DNA from: Candidatus Bathyarchaeota archaeon
GTDB taxonomy: Archaea; Thermoproteota; Bathyarchaeia; TCS64
NCBI GenBank assembly: GCA_030669135.1
Contig: DAOVEE010000088.1
Coordinates: 1 to 7,299 of the forward strand
Direction: 5' to 3'
DNA: 7,299 bases
In this document: one piece after another, positions 1 through 5,494 of the stretch
Layout of the letters: every line of letters begins with the position of its first letter
Numbering within the stretch: position 1 is the stretch's first letter
Translations under genes and position numbers: made by a program
Notes under the pieces: model-generated
What the model was told of the DNA's origin: nothing
What the model saw: the letters and a program-made list of their open reading frames with translations, nothing else
Database searches by the model: none

Positions 1-1
1 G

Positions 2-694
2 GCCGGCCCCGAGGAGCATTTCCGCCAGAACATCGAGGCTACGTACAGCCTCCTCGAGGCCATCGCTGAACGGGGGGGTGTCGAGCTCCTCGTCTTCGCC
101 TCCACGAGCACCGTCTACGGGGAGGCAACCGTGCTGCCGACCCCCGAGGGGTATGGGCCGACGAAGCCCATATCCATGTACGGGGCCTCCAAGCTGGCCT
201 GCGAGGCCCTGATCAGCGCCTACGCGTCCATGCACGGCTTCAAGGCCGTGATATACAGGCTGGCGAACGTCGTGGGGCCCAGGAGCAACCACGGCGTCAT
301 CTGGGACTTCGTCGGGAAACTCAGGGGAAGCCCCGAGGAGCTTGAGGTGCTGGGGGACGGCACCCAGTCCAAGTCTTACCTGTACATTGATGACTGCGTA
401 GACGGTTTCCTGAAGGGCGCTGAGTCGGCCGAGCAGGTCGCTGTGTTCAACATTGGAAGCATGGACAGGACCAGCGTGCTCAGGATAGCTGAGATAGTTA
501 AGGAGGAGGCAGGGCAGCCCGAAGCCATGATACGTCTCACGGGCGGCGTAGACGGGGGGAGAGGGTGGAAGGGAGACGTTAAGCTCATGCACCTGGACAC
601 AGCGTCTCTGCGTCGGCTAGGTTGGGCCCCGAGATACAGTAGTGAGGAGGCTATAAGGCTGACCGCGAGAGCCGTCTCCGAGCAGAGGCGTTGA
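2..694 (+). CDS. NAD-dependent epimerase/dehydratase (extended SDR, GalE/WcaG-like), 5'-truncated
   Basis: The reading frame is open from the first bases, so the window begins inside the gene; 230 C-terminal residues are present. Numbered from the codon at position 2, residues 32-41 (FASTSTVYGE) match the GalE-type FSSSATVYG strand that carries the catalytic Ser/Thr. The SDR catalytic pair YxxxK follows at Y60 and K64 (MYGASK). Further on, RLANVVGPR and the SKSYLYIDD segment are typical of the substrate-binding half of nucleotide-sugar epimerases. The N-terminal Rossmann GxxGxxG motif (roughly 80 residues) lies upstream of the window. The family uses tightly bound NAD to epimerise or dehydrate UDP- or dTDP-sugars in the cytosol, usually for surface glycans or protein glycosylation. 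The substrate cannot be told from this fragment. An ATG-less start at 131 would remove the catalytic Ser/Thr strand and is not the true start. Family call is secure; exact activity is not. Confidence 0.9.
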   Translation, partial: AGPEEHFRQNIEATYSLLEAIAERGGVELLVFASTSTVYGEATVLPTPEGYGPTKPISMYGASKLACEALISAYASMHGFKAVIYRLANVVGPRSNHGVIWDFVGKLRGSPEELEVLGDGTQSKSYLYIDDCVDGFLKGAESAEQVAVFNIGSMDRTSVLRIAEIVKEEAGQPEAMIRLTGGVDGGRGWKGDVKLMHLDTASLRRLGWAPRYSSEEAIRLTARAVSEQRR

Positions 695-713
695 AAGGTT
701 TAATTCTATATGC
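694..713 (+). promoter_or_regulatory. Putative BRE/TATA promoter for the zinc-ribbon membrane protein
   Basis: A purine-rich GAAAGG directly precedes TTTAATTCTATAT. The element starts at the epimerase stop codon. With the usual spacing of about 25 nt, transcription would start near 727-735, just upstream of the CTG at 739. A GGTG at 729-732 could act as a weak ribosome-binding site. Inferred from pattern only. Confidence 0.45.
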
Positions 714-738
714 ACAACATCTAAGCTTGGTGTCTTAG

Positions 739-1632
739 CTGCCCTACTGTCCACGCTGCGGCTTAGAGGTTTCAGACGATGTTGTTCATTGTCCCCGATG
801 CGGCACCGAGATACAGTACAGTAAAGCTGCCGTGGAGCCGGAGCGGCGCGGAGCGGTGGAGCACCTGAAGTACGCCGTCAACCTTGCCAGAGACAAGCCC
901 ATGGTATTCGGCCCCTCCCTCGTAGAGCTTCTAATCGCCTTCGTAACCCAGAGGATACTTGGGTCGTGGACCGTCTACAACGACTTCATCGACGCGTTAA
1001 TGGATTACATGTACTCCCAGACGGGCGTAGCGCCGGTTTCGTATGTGTCCACAGGCTTCGAGTTCGACTACACGCGGTTCATAAGCTGGGTCCCAGCGGC
1101 CTTGATAGGGTTATCTTTGATCTCTTGGGTGGCTTCCCTGGCCTCCATAAGGGCTTCTTGGAGGGCTGTCCGCTGGGAGGAACCGATGTTTCAGGAGAGC
1201 TTCTCATATGTTGGGAGACGCATCCTGCGCTTCATGTACGCGTCCATCCTCATGACGACGTTTTTCGTCGCAGCCTCCGGCGTGGCGGTCACCCCATTGA
1301 TCTTCAGCGAATCCTTGGGGTTCTGCTCTGCGTTCCTCATCTTCTTCGTGGTGATGCTCGGGCTGTTCGCCGTAGCTATCCTAGCTGCCCCCACCTTCAT
1401 CGTAATGGTCGGAGAAGACGAAGGGTTCGTGCCTTCGCTGAGGAAGACTGTCAGGTTCACGCGAGGCGTCTTCTGGACGTACGTGGGGCTGGGTATACTG
1501 CTTGCACTAATGTTCTTCGGGCTCAACCTAGTTCCATACGTCGGGTACTACCTCACCTTCATCCCGGGGGTCATAGGGAACATCGCCGTCATAGATCTCT
1601 ACAACCAGTACAAGGCGGCCAGCGGGCTCTAG
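739..1632 (+). CDS. Zinc-ribbon polytopic membrane protein, probable CTG start
   Basis: From CTG 739 the product is 297 residues. It opens with a compact zinc ribbon: C4-x2-C7 (PYCPRCG) and C18-x2-C21 (HCPRCG). After a charged linker (about residues 30-45) come several hydrophobic segments, best read as five or six membrane helices: around residues 55-70, 115-140, 165-190, 195-225 and 240-285. The polar loops are rich in Arg/Lys. A Cys4 ribbon joined to a multi-span domain is a common architecture in archaea; the membrane part resembles DUF4013-type proteins, but I cannot confirm the family. Start choice: an in-frame TAG sits at 736-738, right before the CTG, and there is no ATG, GTG or TTG between it and the GTG at 832. 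Starting at 832 would give 266 residues and lose the whole ribbon, although both CxxC knuckles are intact in frame. Function unknown; the ribbon could bind a partner or nucleic acid on the cytosolic side. Confidence 0.75.
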   Translation: MPYCPRCGLEVSDDVVHCPRCGTEIQYSKAAVEPERRGAVEHLKYAVNLARDKPMVFGPSLVELLIAFVTQRILGSWTVYNDFIDALMDYMYSQTGVAPVSYVSTGFEFDYTRFISWVPAALIGLSLISWVASLASIRASWRAVRWEEPMFQESFSYVGRRILRFMYASILMTTFFVAASGVAVTPLIFSESLGFCSAFLIFFVVMLGLFAVAILAAPTFIVMVGEDEGFVPSLRKTVRFTRGVFWTYVGLGILLALMFFGLNLVPYVGYYLTFIPGVIGNIAVIDLYNQYKAASGL

Positions 1633-1663
1633 TTTCTGTAGCATTCTACTACTTGCAAGCCAT

Positions 1664-1679
1664 GATAAAACCTTTAAGC
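1664..1679 (+). promoter_or_regulatory. Putative BRE/TATA promoter for the 56-residue protein
   Basis: GATAAAACCTTTAAGC is an archaeal BRE/TATA-like element. Start of transcription would fall near 1700. A GAGGGA ribosome-binding site at 1703-1708 then precedes the GTG at 1716 by 7 nt. Pattern-based inference. Confidence 0.45.
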
Positions 1680-1715
1680 CGAGACATAAGCAGACGGAAT
1701 TCGAGGGAACGCCGA

Positions 1716-1886
1716 GTGTACAACGTCGACTTGGTGATCTGCTGTTTGGTCGCCTACCTACTTGTCTTCATCCTCGCCATCTGGGTGATCAGGAACAAGG
1801 TAGCTAGGCAGAGCGTGAAACAAGTACAGGCAGAGACGCTTCCACCCGATGAAGTTATCCTCATGGAGGAAGAGGGCGTCGCCTAA
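1716..1886 (+). CDS. Small single-span membrane protein (56 aa), unknown function
   Basis: GTG at 1716 starts a 56-residue protein. Residues about 5-25 (DLVICCLVAYLLVFILAIWV) form one hydrophobic membrane helix, followed by a basic RNKVARQSVK stretch and an acidic tail ending EEEGVA. The positive-inside rule suggests a short N-terminus outside and the tail in the cytosol. GTG is chosen because a GAGGGA site lies 7 nt upstream and a promoter-like element lies about 40 nt upstream. The frame stays open far upstream (to 966), but that part overlaps the zinc-ribbon gene, has Arg/His-rich shadow composition and is not coding. The gene stands alone between the membrane protein and the TatD gene, each of which has its own promoter-like element. 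I do not recognise the family. Two adjacent cysteines lie within the helix. Confidence 0.6.
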   Translation: MYNVDLVICCLVAYLLVFILAIWVIRNKVARQSVKQVQAETLPPDEVILMEEEGVA

Positions 1887-1904
1887 GCCAGCATCTTTAC
1901 GCGT

Positions 1905-1919
1905 TGTATATGCATAAAC
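1905..1919 (+). promoter_or_regulatory. Putative TATA promoter of the TatD-family gene
   Basis: The AT-rich TGTATATGCATAAAC lies about 40 nt upstream of the ATG at 1957. It would start transcription near 1935-1942. A GTGAGGGATC sequence at 1947-1956 abuts the ATG and resembles the archaeal anti-16S consensus, supporting that start. Confidence 0.45.
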
Positions 1920-1956
1920 TCTTTTTCTCTGTGCTCCTTAGTATTTGTGAGGGATC

Positions 1957-2700
1957 ATGTATTCTGAGAGTCACTGCCACCTGAGTGGGATCACAGACGA
2001 AGGGATCGAGAAAGCGAGGAACGATGGGTTCAGGCTACTGTTGACCTCCGGCATCGATCTGGACTCGTCCATCGAGGCGGTCGCCTCGGCCAAGAAGTGG
2101 GACATCGTCAAGGGATGCGTAGGGATACACCCTTGGTACGCCGACGAGTACACTCCAGAGGTCGACAACCTGTTCAGGGCGCTTGCCCAGGAGCCAGAGG
2201 TCGTCGCCATAAGCGAGATAGGGCTAGACTTCAAGGGCCGTATGACCAAGGAGTGGGTCAAGGAGGAGAGTTACATCGACAGGGACACCCAGATCGAGAG
2301 CCTCAGGGGCCAGCTGAGGCTAGCCAAGGAGCTTAGAATCCCGGCCATAGTCCACGACAGGGCGGAGGGGACGGAGATCATCGACATCATGCTGGAGTCC
2401 GGGAGCACGGAGACGGGGCTAGCCATCCACGGGTTCAGCAAGGACCCGGGTTACGCCGAAACATGCGTGAACGAAGGCATCTACCTGTCGGTTGGCCTCA
2501 GGCCGTTGAAGGCCGCTGAACCCGGTTTCCATGAAGCGGTGAAGAAACTGCCGTTGGAGTACCTCCTCACGGAGACCGACTCAAGCGATCCGCAGGGAGT
2601 CCTCACCGTCTGCGACATGATCGCGGAGATGAAGGGACTTACGAGGAAGGAAGTAGGGGAAGCGGCCACCGAGAACCTTATGAGGCTCTGTAGACTCTAG
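1957..2700 (+). CDS. TatD-family metal-dependent hydrolase (TIM barrel)
   Basis: The product has 247 residues, close to the usual 250-265 of the TatD family. All expected metal ligands are visible in order: H6 and H8 (SHCHL, normally DxHxH), E87 (AISEIGLD), H133 (PAIVHDR), H158 (AIHGFS) and D208 (LLTETDSSD). H58 in VGIHPW is a further family signature. Known members are two-metal phosphoesterases, several with 3'-5' exonuclease or endonuclease activity on DNA or RNA, acting in the cytosol. The sequence looks like the archaeal TatD-like branch (COG1099 type) more than bacterial TatD, an impression from motif details only. The ATG start is supported by an adjacent GAGGGATC ribosome-binding site, and it places the HxH pair at the very N-terminus as expected. 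It is probably monocistronic: it has its own promoter-like element and a T-rich tract follows. Its true substrate is unknown. Confidence 0.9.
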   Translation: MYSESHCHLSGITDEGIEKARNDGFRLLLTSGIDLDSSIEAVASAKKWDIVKGCVGIHPWYADEYTPEVDNLFRALAQEPEVVAISEIGLDFKGRMTKEWVKEESYIDRDTQIESLRGQLRLAKELRIPAIVHDRAEGTEIIDIMLESGSTETGLAIHGFSKDPGYAETCVNEGIYLSVGLRPLKAAEPGFHEAVKKLPLEYLLTETDSSDPQGVLTVCDMIAEMKGLTRKEVGEAATENLMRLCRL

Positions 2701-2727
2701 CCCCTCCCTTTTTACTGTTTTATTTTA
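2701..2727 (+). terminator. T-rich terminator after the TatD-family gene
   Basis: Directly after the stop codon come a pyrimidine run and several T tracts (CCCTTTTTACTGTTTTATTTTA). Archaeal intrinsic termination needs such T-rich stretches and no hairpin. The tract marks the end of the TatD transcript and separates it from the hydrogenase operon. Confidence 0.5.
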
Positions 2728-2756
2728 CATTAACCGTCAATTTTATTGATTGATTC

Positions 2757-2782
2757 AACGTTTTTTGCCGTGAATAAACGTT
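2757..2782. repeat. 26-bp imperfect inverted repeat upstream of hydB (candidate operator)
   Basis: The left arm AACGTTTTTTGCC and the right arm GTGAATAAACGTT pair at 10 of 13 positions around a centre at 2769/2770. The outer AACGTT hexamers are themselves palindromic and are spaced exactly 20 bp apart, about two helical turns, so a dimeric regulator could contact both from one face of the DNA. The repeat ends 12 bp before the TATA-like element of the hydrogenase operon. Regulation is inferred. It does not match the GTTn3AACn5GTT consensus known for Pyrococcus SurR. Confidence 0.45.
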
Positions 2783-2794
2783 ATTAGTGTACGG

Positions 2795-2803
2795 CTATTA
2801 TAG
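2795..2803 (+). promoter_or_regulatory. Putative TATA box of the hydBGDA operon
   Basis: CTATTATAG lies 26 nt upstream (centre to start) of the TTG at 2825. Transcription would begin at or next to that TTG, giving a leaderless mRNA. No Shine-Dalgarno is visible at a useful distance. Pattern-based inference. Confidence 0.45.
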
Positions 2804-2824
2804 TTTTCTTTCAAGTGTTCTAAT

Positions 2825-3850
2825 TTGAGTGAGATGCTGGTGAAGGTGCTCGCGAAGTCTAGTTTCAGCAGCTTCGTGGGCGCTCTCGGCGACTACGGTG
2901 ACCTTTACGCCCCGGTTAAGACTAGCGAGAAGGTACACTCGTTCAAGGAGATCGAGAGCCTCACGGACATCGACCTCTCGTACACCAGGACCATGATTCC
3001 GCCGAAAAAGTTCTTCATCCATCCAGAGGAAGTCATCTTCGAGTTCAACATCGACGAGGAACTGTATATAGAGCCGCCGGGGGGAGATGAGAGGATCGTC
3101 CTCTTCGGCGTCCACTCCTGCGACATAAACGCGTTGAATCTTCTCGCCAAGGTCTTCACAGAGGAGTTACCCGACAAGTACTACCTGGAGAGGAAGGAGA
3201 GGTCCTTCATCGTCGGCGTGAGCTGCGTCCCTGACGAGTACTGTTTCTGCCACTCCACCGGGACAAGCTACGCCCAAGAAGGATTCGAGCTTTTCCTCCA
3301 CGACATAGGAGACAGCTACTTCGTCCGTGTGGGGTCCCTCAAGGGCCACGAGTTCATAGCGACGCATCCAAGCCTATTCGAGGCTGCAGAGCAGAGTCAC
3401 TATGACTCCTTCAAAGACGCGGAGAGGAAGATGTACGCGTCGTTCACAAATGAGCTTGAGATGGCTGGCCTCCAAGACCTTCTCGACATGGCGTACGAGA
3501 GCGAAGTCTGGACCGAGTACGGTGACAAGTGCCTCGGCTGCGGCTCCTGCAACCTGGTCTGCCCACGATGCCGGTGCTACGACGTCGAGGACCATATAAA
3601 TCTGGACCTTAACACCGGTGAGAGGGTCCGGAAATGGTACTCATGCATGCTGAGTGAGCACGGCTTGGTAGCCGGAGGCCACAACTTCAGGCCAACGGCG
3701 CGTGAAAGGATACGGAACAGGTTCAACTGTAAGGGGAGCCTCCGCGAGGACATGCCCAACTGTGTGGGCTGCGGACGCTGCACGGTCTTCTGCCCAGCAG
3801 AGATCGACTACGTTGAGGTGATGAAGAAGGTGCGAGGTGACCTCAAGTGA
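2825..3850 (+). CDS. hydB: NAD(P)-linked [NiFe] hydrogenase (sulfhydrogenase) beta subunit, 4Fe-4S protein
   Basis: The 341-residue product matches the P. furiosus HydB pattern: YAPVKTSEK near the N-terminus, YTRTMIPPKKFF (about residues 53-64), GVHSCDI with C99, and VSCVPDEYCFC with C134, C140 and C142. The C-terminal third carries two ferredoxin-type [4Fe-4S] sites: C236, C239, C242, C246 (CLGCGSCNLVCP) and C313, C316, C319, C323 (CVGCGRCTVFCP). RKWYSC and HGLVAGGHNFRPT lie between them and are also family features. HydB passes electrons between the HydA-HydD hydrogenase dimer and the flavin of HydG in the cytosolic tetramer; in P. furiosus the HydBG module is linked to sulfur reduction. 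It is slightly shorter than the roughly 365 residues I recall for P. furiosus. It is the first gene of the operon. The start is TTG 2825 if the message is leaderless; ATG 2834 is the alternative and loses only three residues. Its stop overlaps the GTG of hydG. Confidence 0.94.
   Translation: MSEMLVKVLAKSSFSSFVGALGDYGDLYAPVKTSEKVHSFKEIESLTDIDLSYTRTMIPPKKFFIHPEEVIFEFNIDEELYIEPPGGDERIVLFGVHSCDINALNLLAKVFTEELPDKYYLERKERSFIVGVSCVPDEYCFCHSTGTSYAQEGFELFLHDIGDSYFVRVGSLKGHEFIATHPSLFEAAEQSHYDSFKDAERKMYASFTNELEMAGLQDLLDMAYESEVWTEYGDKCLGCGSCNLVCPRCRCYDVEDHINLDLNTGERVRKWYSCMLSEHGLVAGGHNFRPTARERIRNRFNCKGSLREDMPNCVGCGRCTVFCPAEIDYVEVMKKVRGDLK
3834..3840 (+). promoter_or_regulatory. Ribosome-binding site of hydG
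   Basis: GAGGTGA lies inside the end of hydB, 6 nt before GTG 3847. It matches the archaeal anti-16S sequence and decides for GTG 3847 over the GTG at 3853 or the ATG at 3871. Confidence 0.6.
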
Positions 3851-4728
3851 AGGTGAACCCCCTTGAGCCGATGAAGGCCAAGATCACAGAGATCGAAACG
3901 ATGACCGAGATAGAGAAACTGATCACCATAAAGCTCCATGACCGCGAGTATGCTGAGAGCTTCAGCTACACGCCGGGCCAGTTTGTGACGCTCGGAGTCA
4001 TGGGCGTCGGGGAGGCCCCCATAAGCATATGCACCGCCCAGAACGATGAGCTTGAGCTAGAGTTCTGCATAAGGAACGCAGGAAGGGTGACGAACGCCAT
4101 CCACAAACTAAAGGTAGGCGACACGGTGTGGGGCAGAGGCCCATACGGGAACGGCTTCCCCATGGACGTGTACGAGGGAAACGATCTCCTGCTCATCGCC
4201 GGGGGCCTCGGCATCGCCCCCATACGAGGGGTTCTCCAGTACGCCCTGCAGAACAGGGAGAAGTACGGCGATATATCCGTCCTCTACGGCGTACGTTGCT
4301 ACGATCTGATGCTGTTCAAGGACGACATGCTGGACTACTTCAGGAACGGTGACAGGCACGGCGTCAAGTTTTACCTGAGCTACGAGGACAAGGAAGACCA
4401 GGTCTGCTACGGGCTAGCGTGTGAGAGAGACGACAGATGCATGCACGGCATGGTGACGGACCTGTTCAAGAAGATCGATCGTCCATCGAAGAAGACCTAC
4501 GCGATAATAGGCGGCCCGCCGATCATGTACAAGTTCACCATCATGCAGCTGGAGAAACTGAACTTCAGGCCCGAAAGAGTCTACATGACGTTAGAGAGGC
4601 GGATGCGCTGCGGCGTCGGCCAGTGCGGACACTGCATAGTGGGCACAGGGAAGAGCATAAAGTACGTCTGCAAGGACGGCCCGGTGTTCACGCTCTGGGA
4701 CGCCATGAACACAAAGGGGATGATCTAG
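3847..4728 (+). CDS. hydG: NAD(P)-linked [NiFe] hydrogenase (sulfhydrogenase) gamma subunit, FAD/NAD(P)/[2Fe-2S] reductase
   Basis: At 293 residues it is almost the length of P. furiosus HydG. Domains in order: a ferredoxin-reductase FAD barrel with P43-G-Q-F46 and GEAPISIC (E56-C62); an NAD(P)-binding Rossmann domain with IAGGLGIAP (I117-P125) and IGGPPIMYKF (GGPPIM, 222-227); and a C-terminal [2Fe-2S] site C255-x4-C260-x2-C263-x11-C275 (RMRCGVGQCGHC), as in the dihydroorotate dehydrogenase electron-transfer subunit. RGPYGNGFP near residue 100 also fits. It exchanges hydride with NAD(P) and passes single electrons to HydB. NAD versus NADP preference cannot be read here. Odd feature: extra cysteines, C151 (GVRCYD) and C187-x4-C192-x5-C198 in a charged stretch before HGMVTDLF, which I do not recall in P. 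furiosus HydG. The GTG overlaps the hydB stop and has a strong GAGGTGA site. The stop is 1 nt before hydD. Confidence 0.94.
   Translation: MKVNPLEPMKAKITEIETMTEIEKLITIKLHDREYAESFSYTPGQFVTLGVMGVGEAPISICTAQNDELELEFCIRNAGRVTNAIHKLKVGDTVWGRGPYGNGFPMDVYEGNDLLLIAGGLGIAPIRGVLQYALQNREKYGDISVLYGVRCYDLMLFKDDMLDYFRNGDRHGVKFYLSYEDKEDQVCYGLACERDDRCMHGMVTDLFKKIDRPSKKTYAIIGGPPIMYKFTIMQLEKLNFRPERVYMTLERRMRCGVGQCGHCIVGTGKSIKYVCKDGPVFTLWDAMNTKGMI
4716..4725 (+). promoter_or_regulatory. Ribosome-binding site of hydD
   Basis: GGGGATGATC matches 8 of 10 bases of the archaeal consensus GGAGGTGATC and lies 4 nt before GTG 4730. It overlaps the last codons of hydG and supports coupled translation from that GTG. Confidence 0.55.
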
Positions 4729-4729
4729 G

Positions 4730-5494
4730 GTGAAGCCGAGAGTAGGAATATTCAGTCTAACAGGCTGCGCCGGCGACCAGCTCCAGATACTCAACATGGA
4801 GGACGAGCTGCTCGACCTAGTCAGCCACATCCATATCGTGGACTTCCAGGAGGGAAGCAGCTACAAGGAGGAGGGCCCCGTCGACATCGCCTTCGTGGAG
4901 GGCAGCGTGTCCACAGAGACAGACCTCAAGCATCTGAAGGAGATACGTGAACGCAGCAAGGTCCTCATAGCCTTCGGGAACTGCGCCGTCGAGGGCGGCA
5001 TACAGGCCATGAGGAACGACGAGGGTTCCATCGATGAAAGGCTGAAAGAGGTCTACGGCGTCGAGCCGGGGTTCTTCGACGCCAGGCTAAGCAAGCCACT
5101 GAGCGAGTACGTCGACGTAGACCTCGACATACCCGGCTGCCCCGTGGAGAAAGAAGAGACCCTCAGGGCTATAACGTCGCTGCTCCACGGCGATACTCCG
5201 CTAAGGTTCACTTACCCGGTGTGCGTGGAGTGTAAGCTCAACGAGTACCCCTGCGTCATAATCGAGAGCGGAAAGCCGTGTCTGGGGCCGGTCATCAGGG
5301 CCGGCTGCGATGCAAGGTGCCCCGGCCTGGGGCTGGACTGCATCGGCTGCAGGGGCCCCGTCGACTCAGCCAGCGGCTTCGCGGCAGAGTACAGCATGTT
5401 ACTGGAGAAAGGATACAGCAAGGAGTTCATCCTCAACAGGCTCCGCGTCTTCAGCGGAGAGGTGAAGGAAGACTTCCTGGGAGGCGACCAGTGA
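4730..5494 (+). CDS. hydD: NAD(P)-linked [NiFe] hydrogenase (sulfhydrogenase) delta (small) subunit
   Basis: The 254-residue product is a group 3 [NiFe] hydrogenase small subunit with three Fe-S sites. Proximal-site segments: LTGC13-AGD16-QLQIL at the N-terminus, FGNC85-A-VEGG, and IPGC137-P. FVEGSVST (about residues 55-62) is the typical core strand. The C-terminal half has eight cysteines in the usual order for medial and distal [4Fe-4S] clusters: C165, C168, C175, C184, C193, C197, C204, C207 (VCVECKLN, PCLGP, RAGCDARCPG, CIGCRGP). It relays electrons between the NiFe site in HydA and HydB in the cytosol. There is no twin-arginine signal, so the enzyme is not exported. Odd point: the first motif is C-x2-D, where P. 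furiosus HydD, as I recall it, has SCYGC, so residue 16 is Asp in place of a cluster-binding Cys. The other ligands remain, so the cluster is probably kept with an Asp ligand. The stop overlaps the ATG of hydA. Confidence 0.94.
   Translation: MKPRVGIFSLTGCAGDQLQILNMEDELLDLVSHIHIVDFQEGSSYKEEGPVDIAFVEGSVSTETDLKHLKEIRERSKVLIAFGNCAVEGGIQAMRNDEGSIDERLKEVYGVEPGFFDARLSKPLSEYVDVDLDIPGCPVEKEETLRAITSLLHGDTPLRFTYPVCVECKLNEYPCVIIESGKPCLGPVIRAGCDARCPGLGLDCIGCRGPVDSASGFAAEYSMLLEKGYSKEFILNRLRVFSGEVKEDFLGGDQ
5479..5487 (+). promoter_or_regulatory. Ribosome-binding site of hydA
   Basis: GGGAGGCGA at the end of hydD sits 6 nt before ATG 5494 and only 3 nt before the in-frame GTG 5491, which favours the ATG. 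Confidence 0.5.

Noticed and set aside
966..1715. Long open frame (306 codons to 1886) overlapping the zinc-ribbon membrane gene
   Set aside because: Composition is Arg/His-rich and not protein-like, and it shadows a clear multi-span protein; only the part from 1716 is kept as a gene.
2747..2755. TGATTGATT short tandem repeat in the spacer before hydB
   Set aside because: Only two short units in an AT-rich spacer; likely chance and not a repeat array.
3224..3250. Cysteines in HydB SCVPDEYCFC as a possible new metal site
   Set aside because: As far as I recall, P. furiosus HydB has nearly the same segment (SCMPDEYCFC), so it is a family feature.
4012..4032. GEAPISIC in HydG lacking the Arg of the usual RxYS FAD motif
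   Set aside because: The GEaPISI form is normal for HydG and anaerobic sulfite reductase B-type proteins, so it does not suggest loss of flavin.
5278..5493. N-terminal extension of HydA
   Set aside because: It lies in hydD in another frame and is Arg/Gly/Gln-rich; HydA motifs and a ribosome-binding site place the start at ATG 5494.
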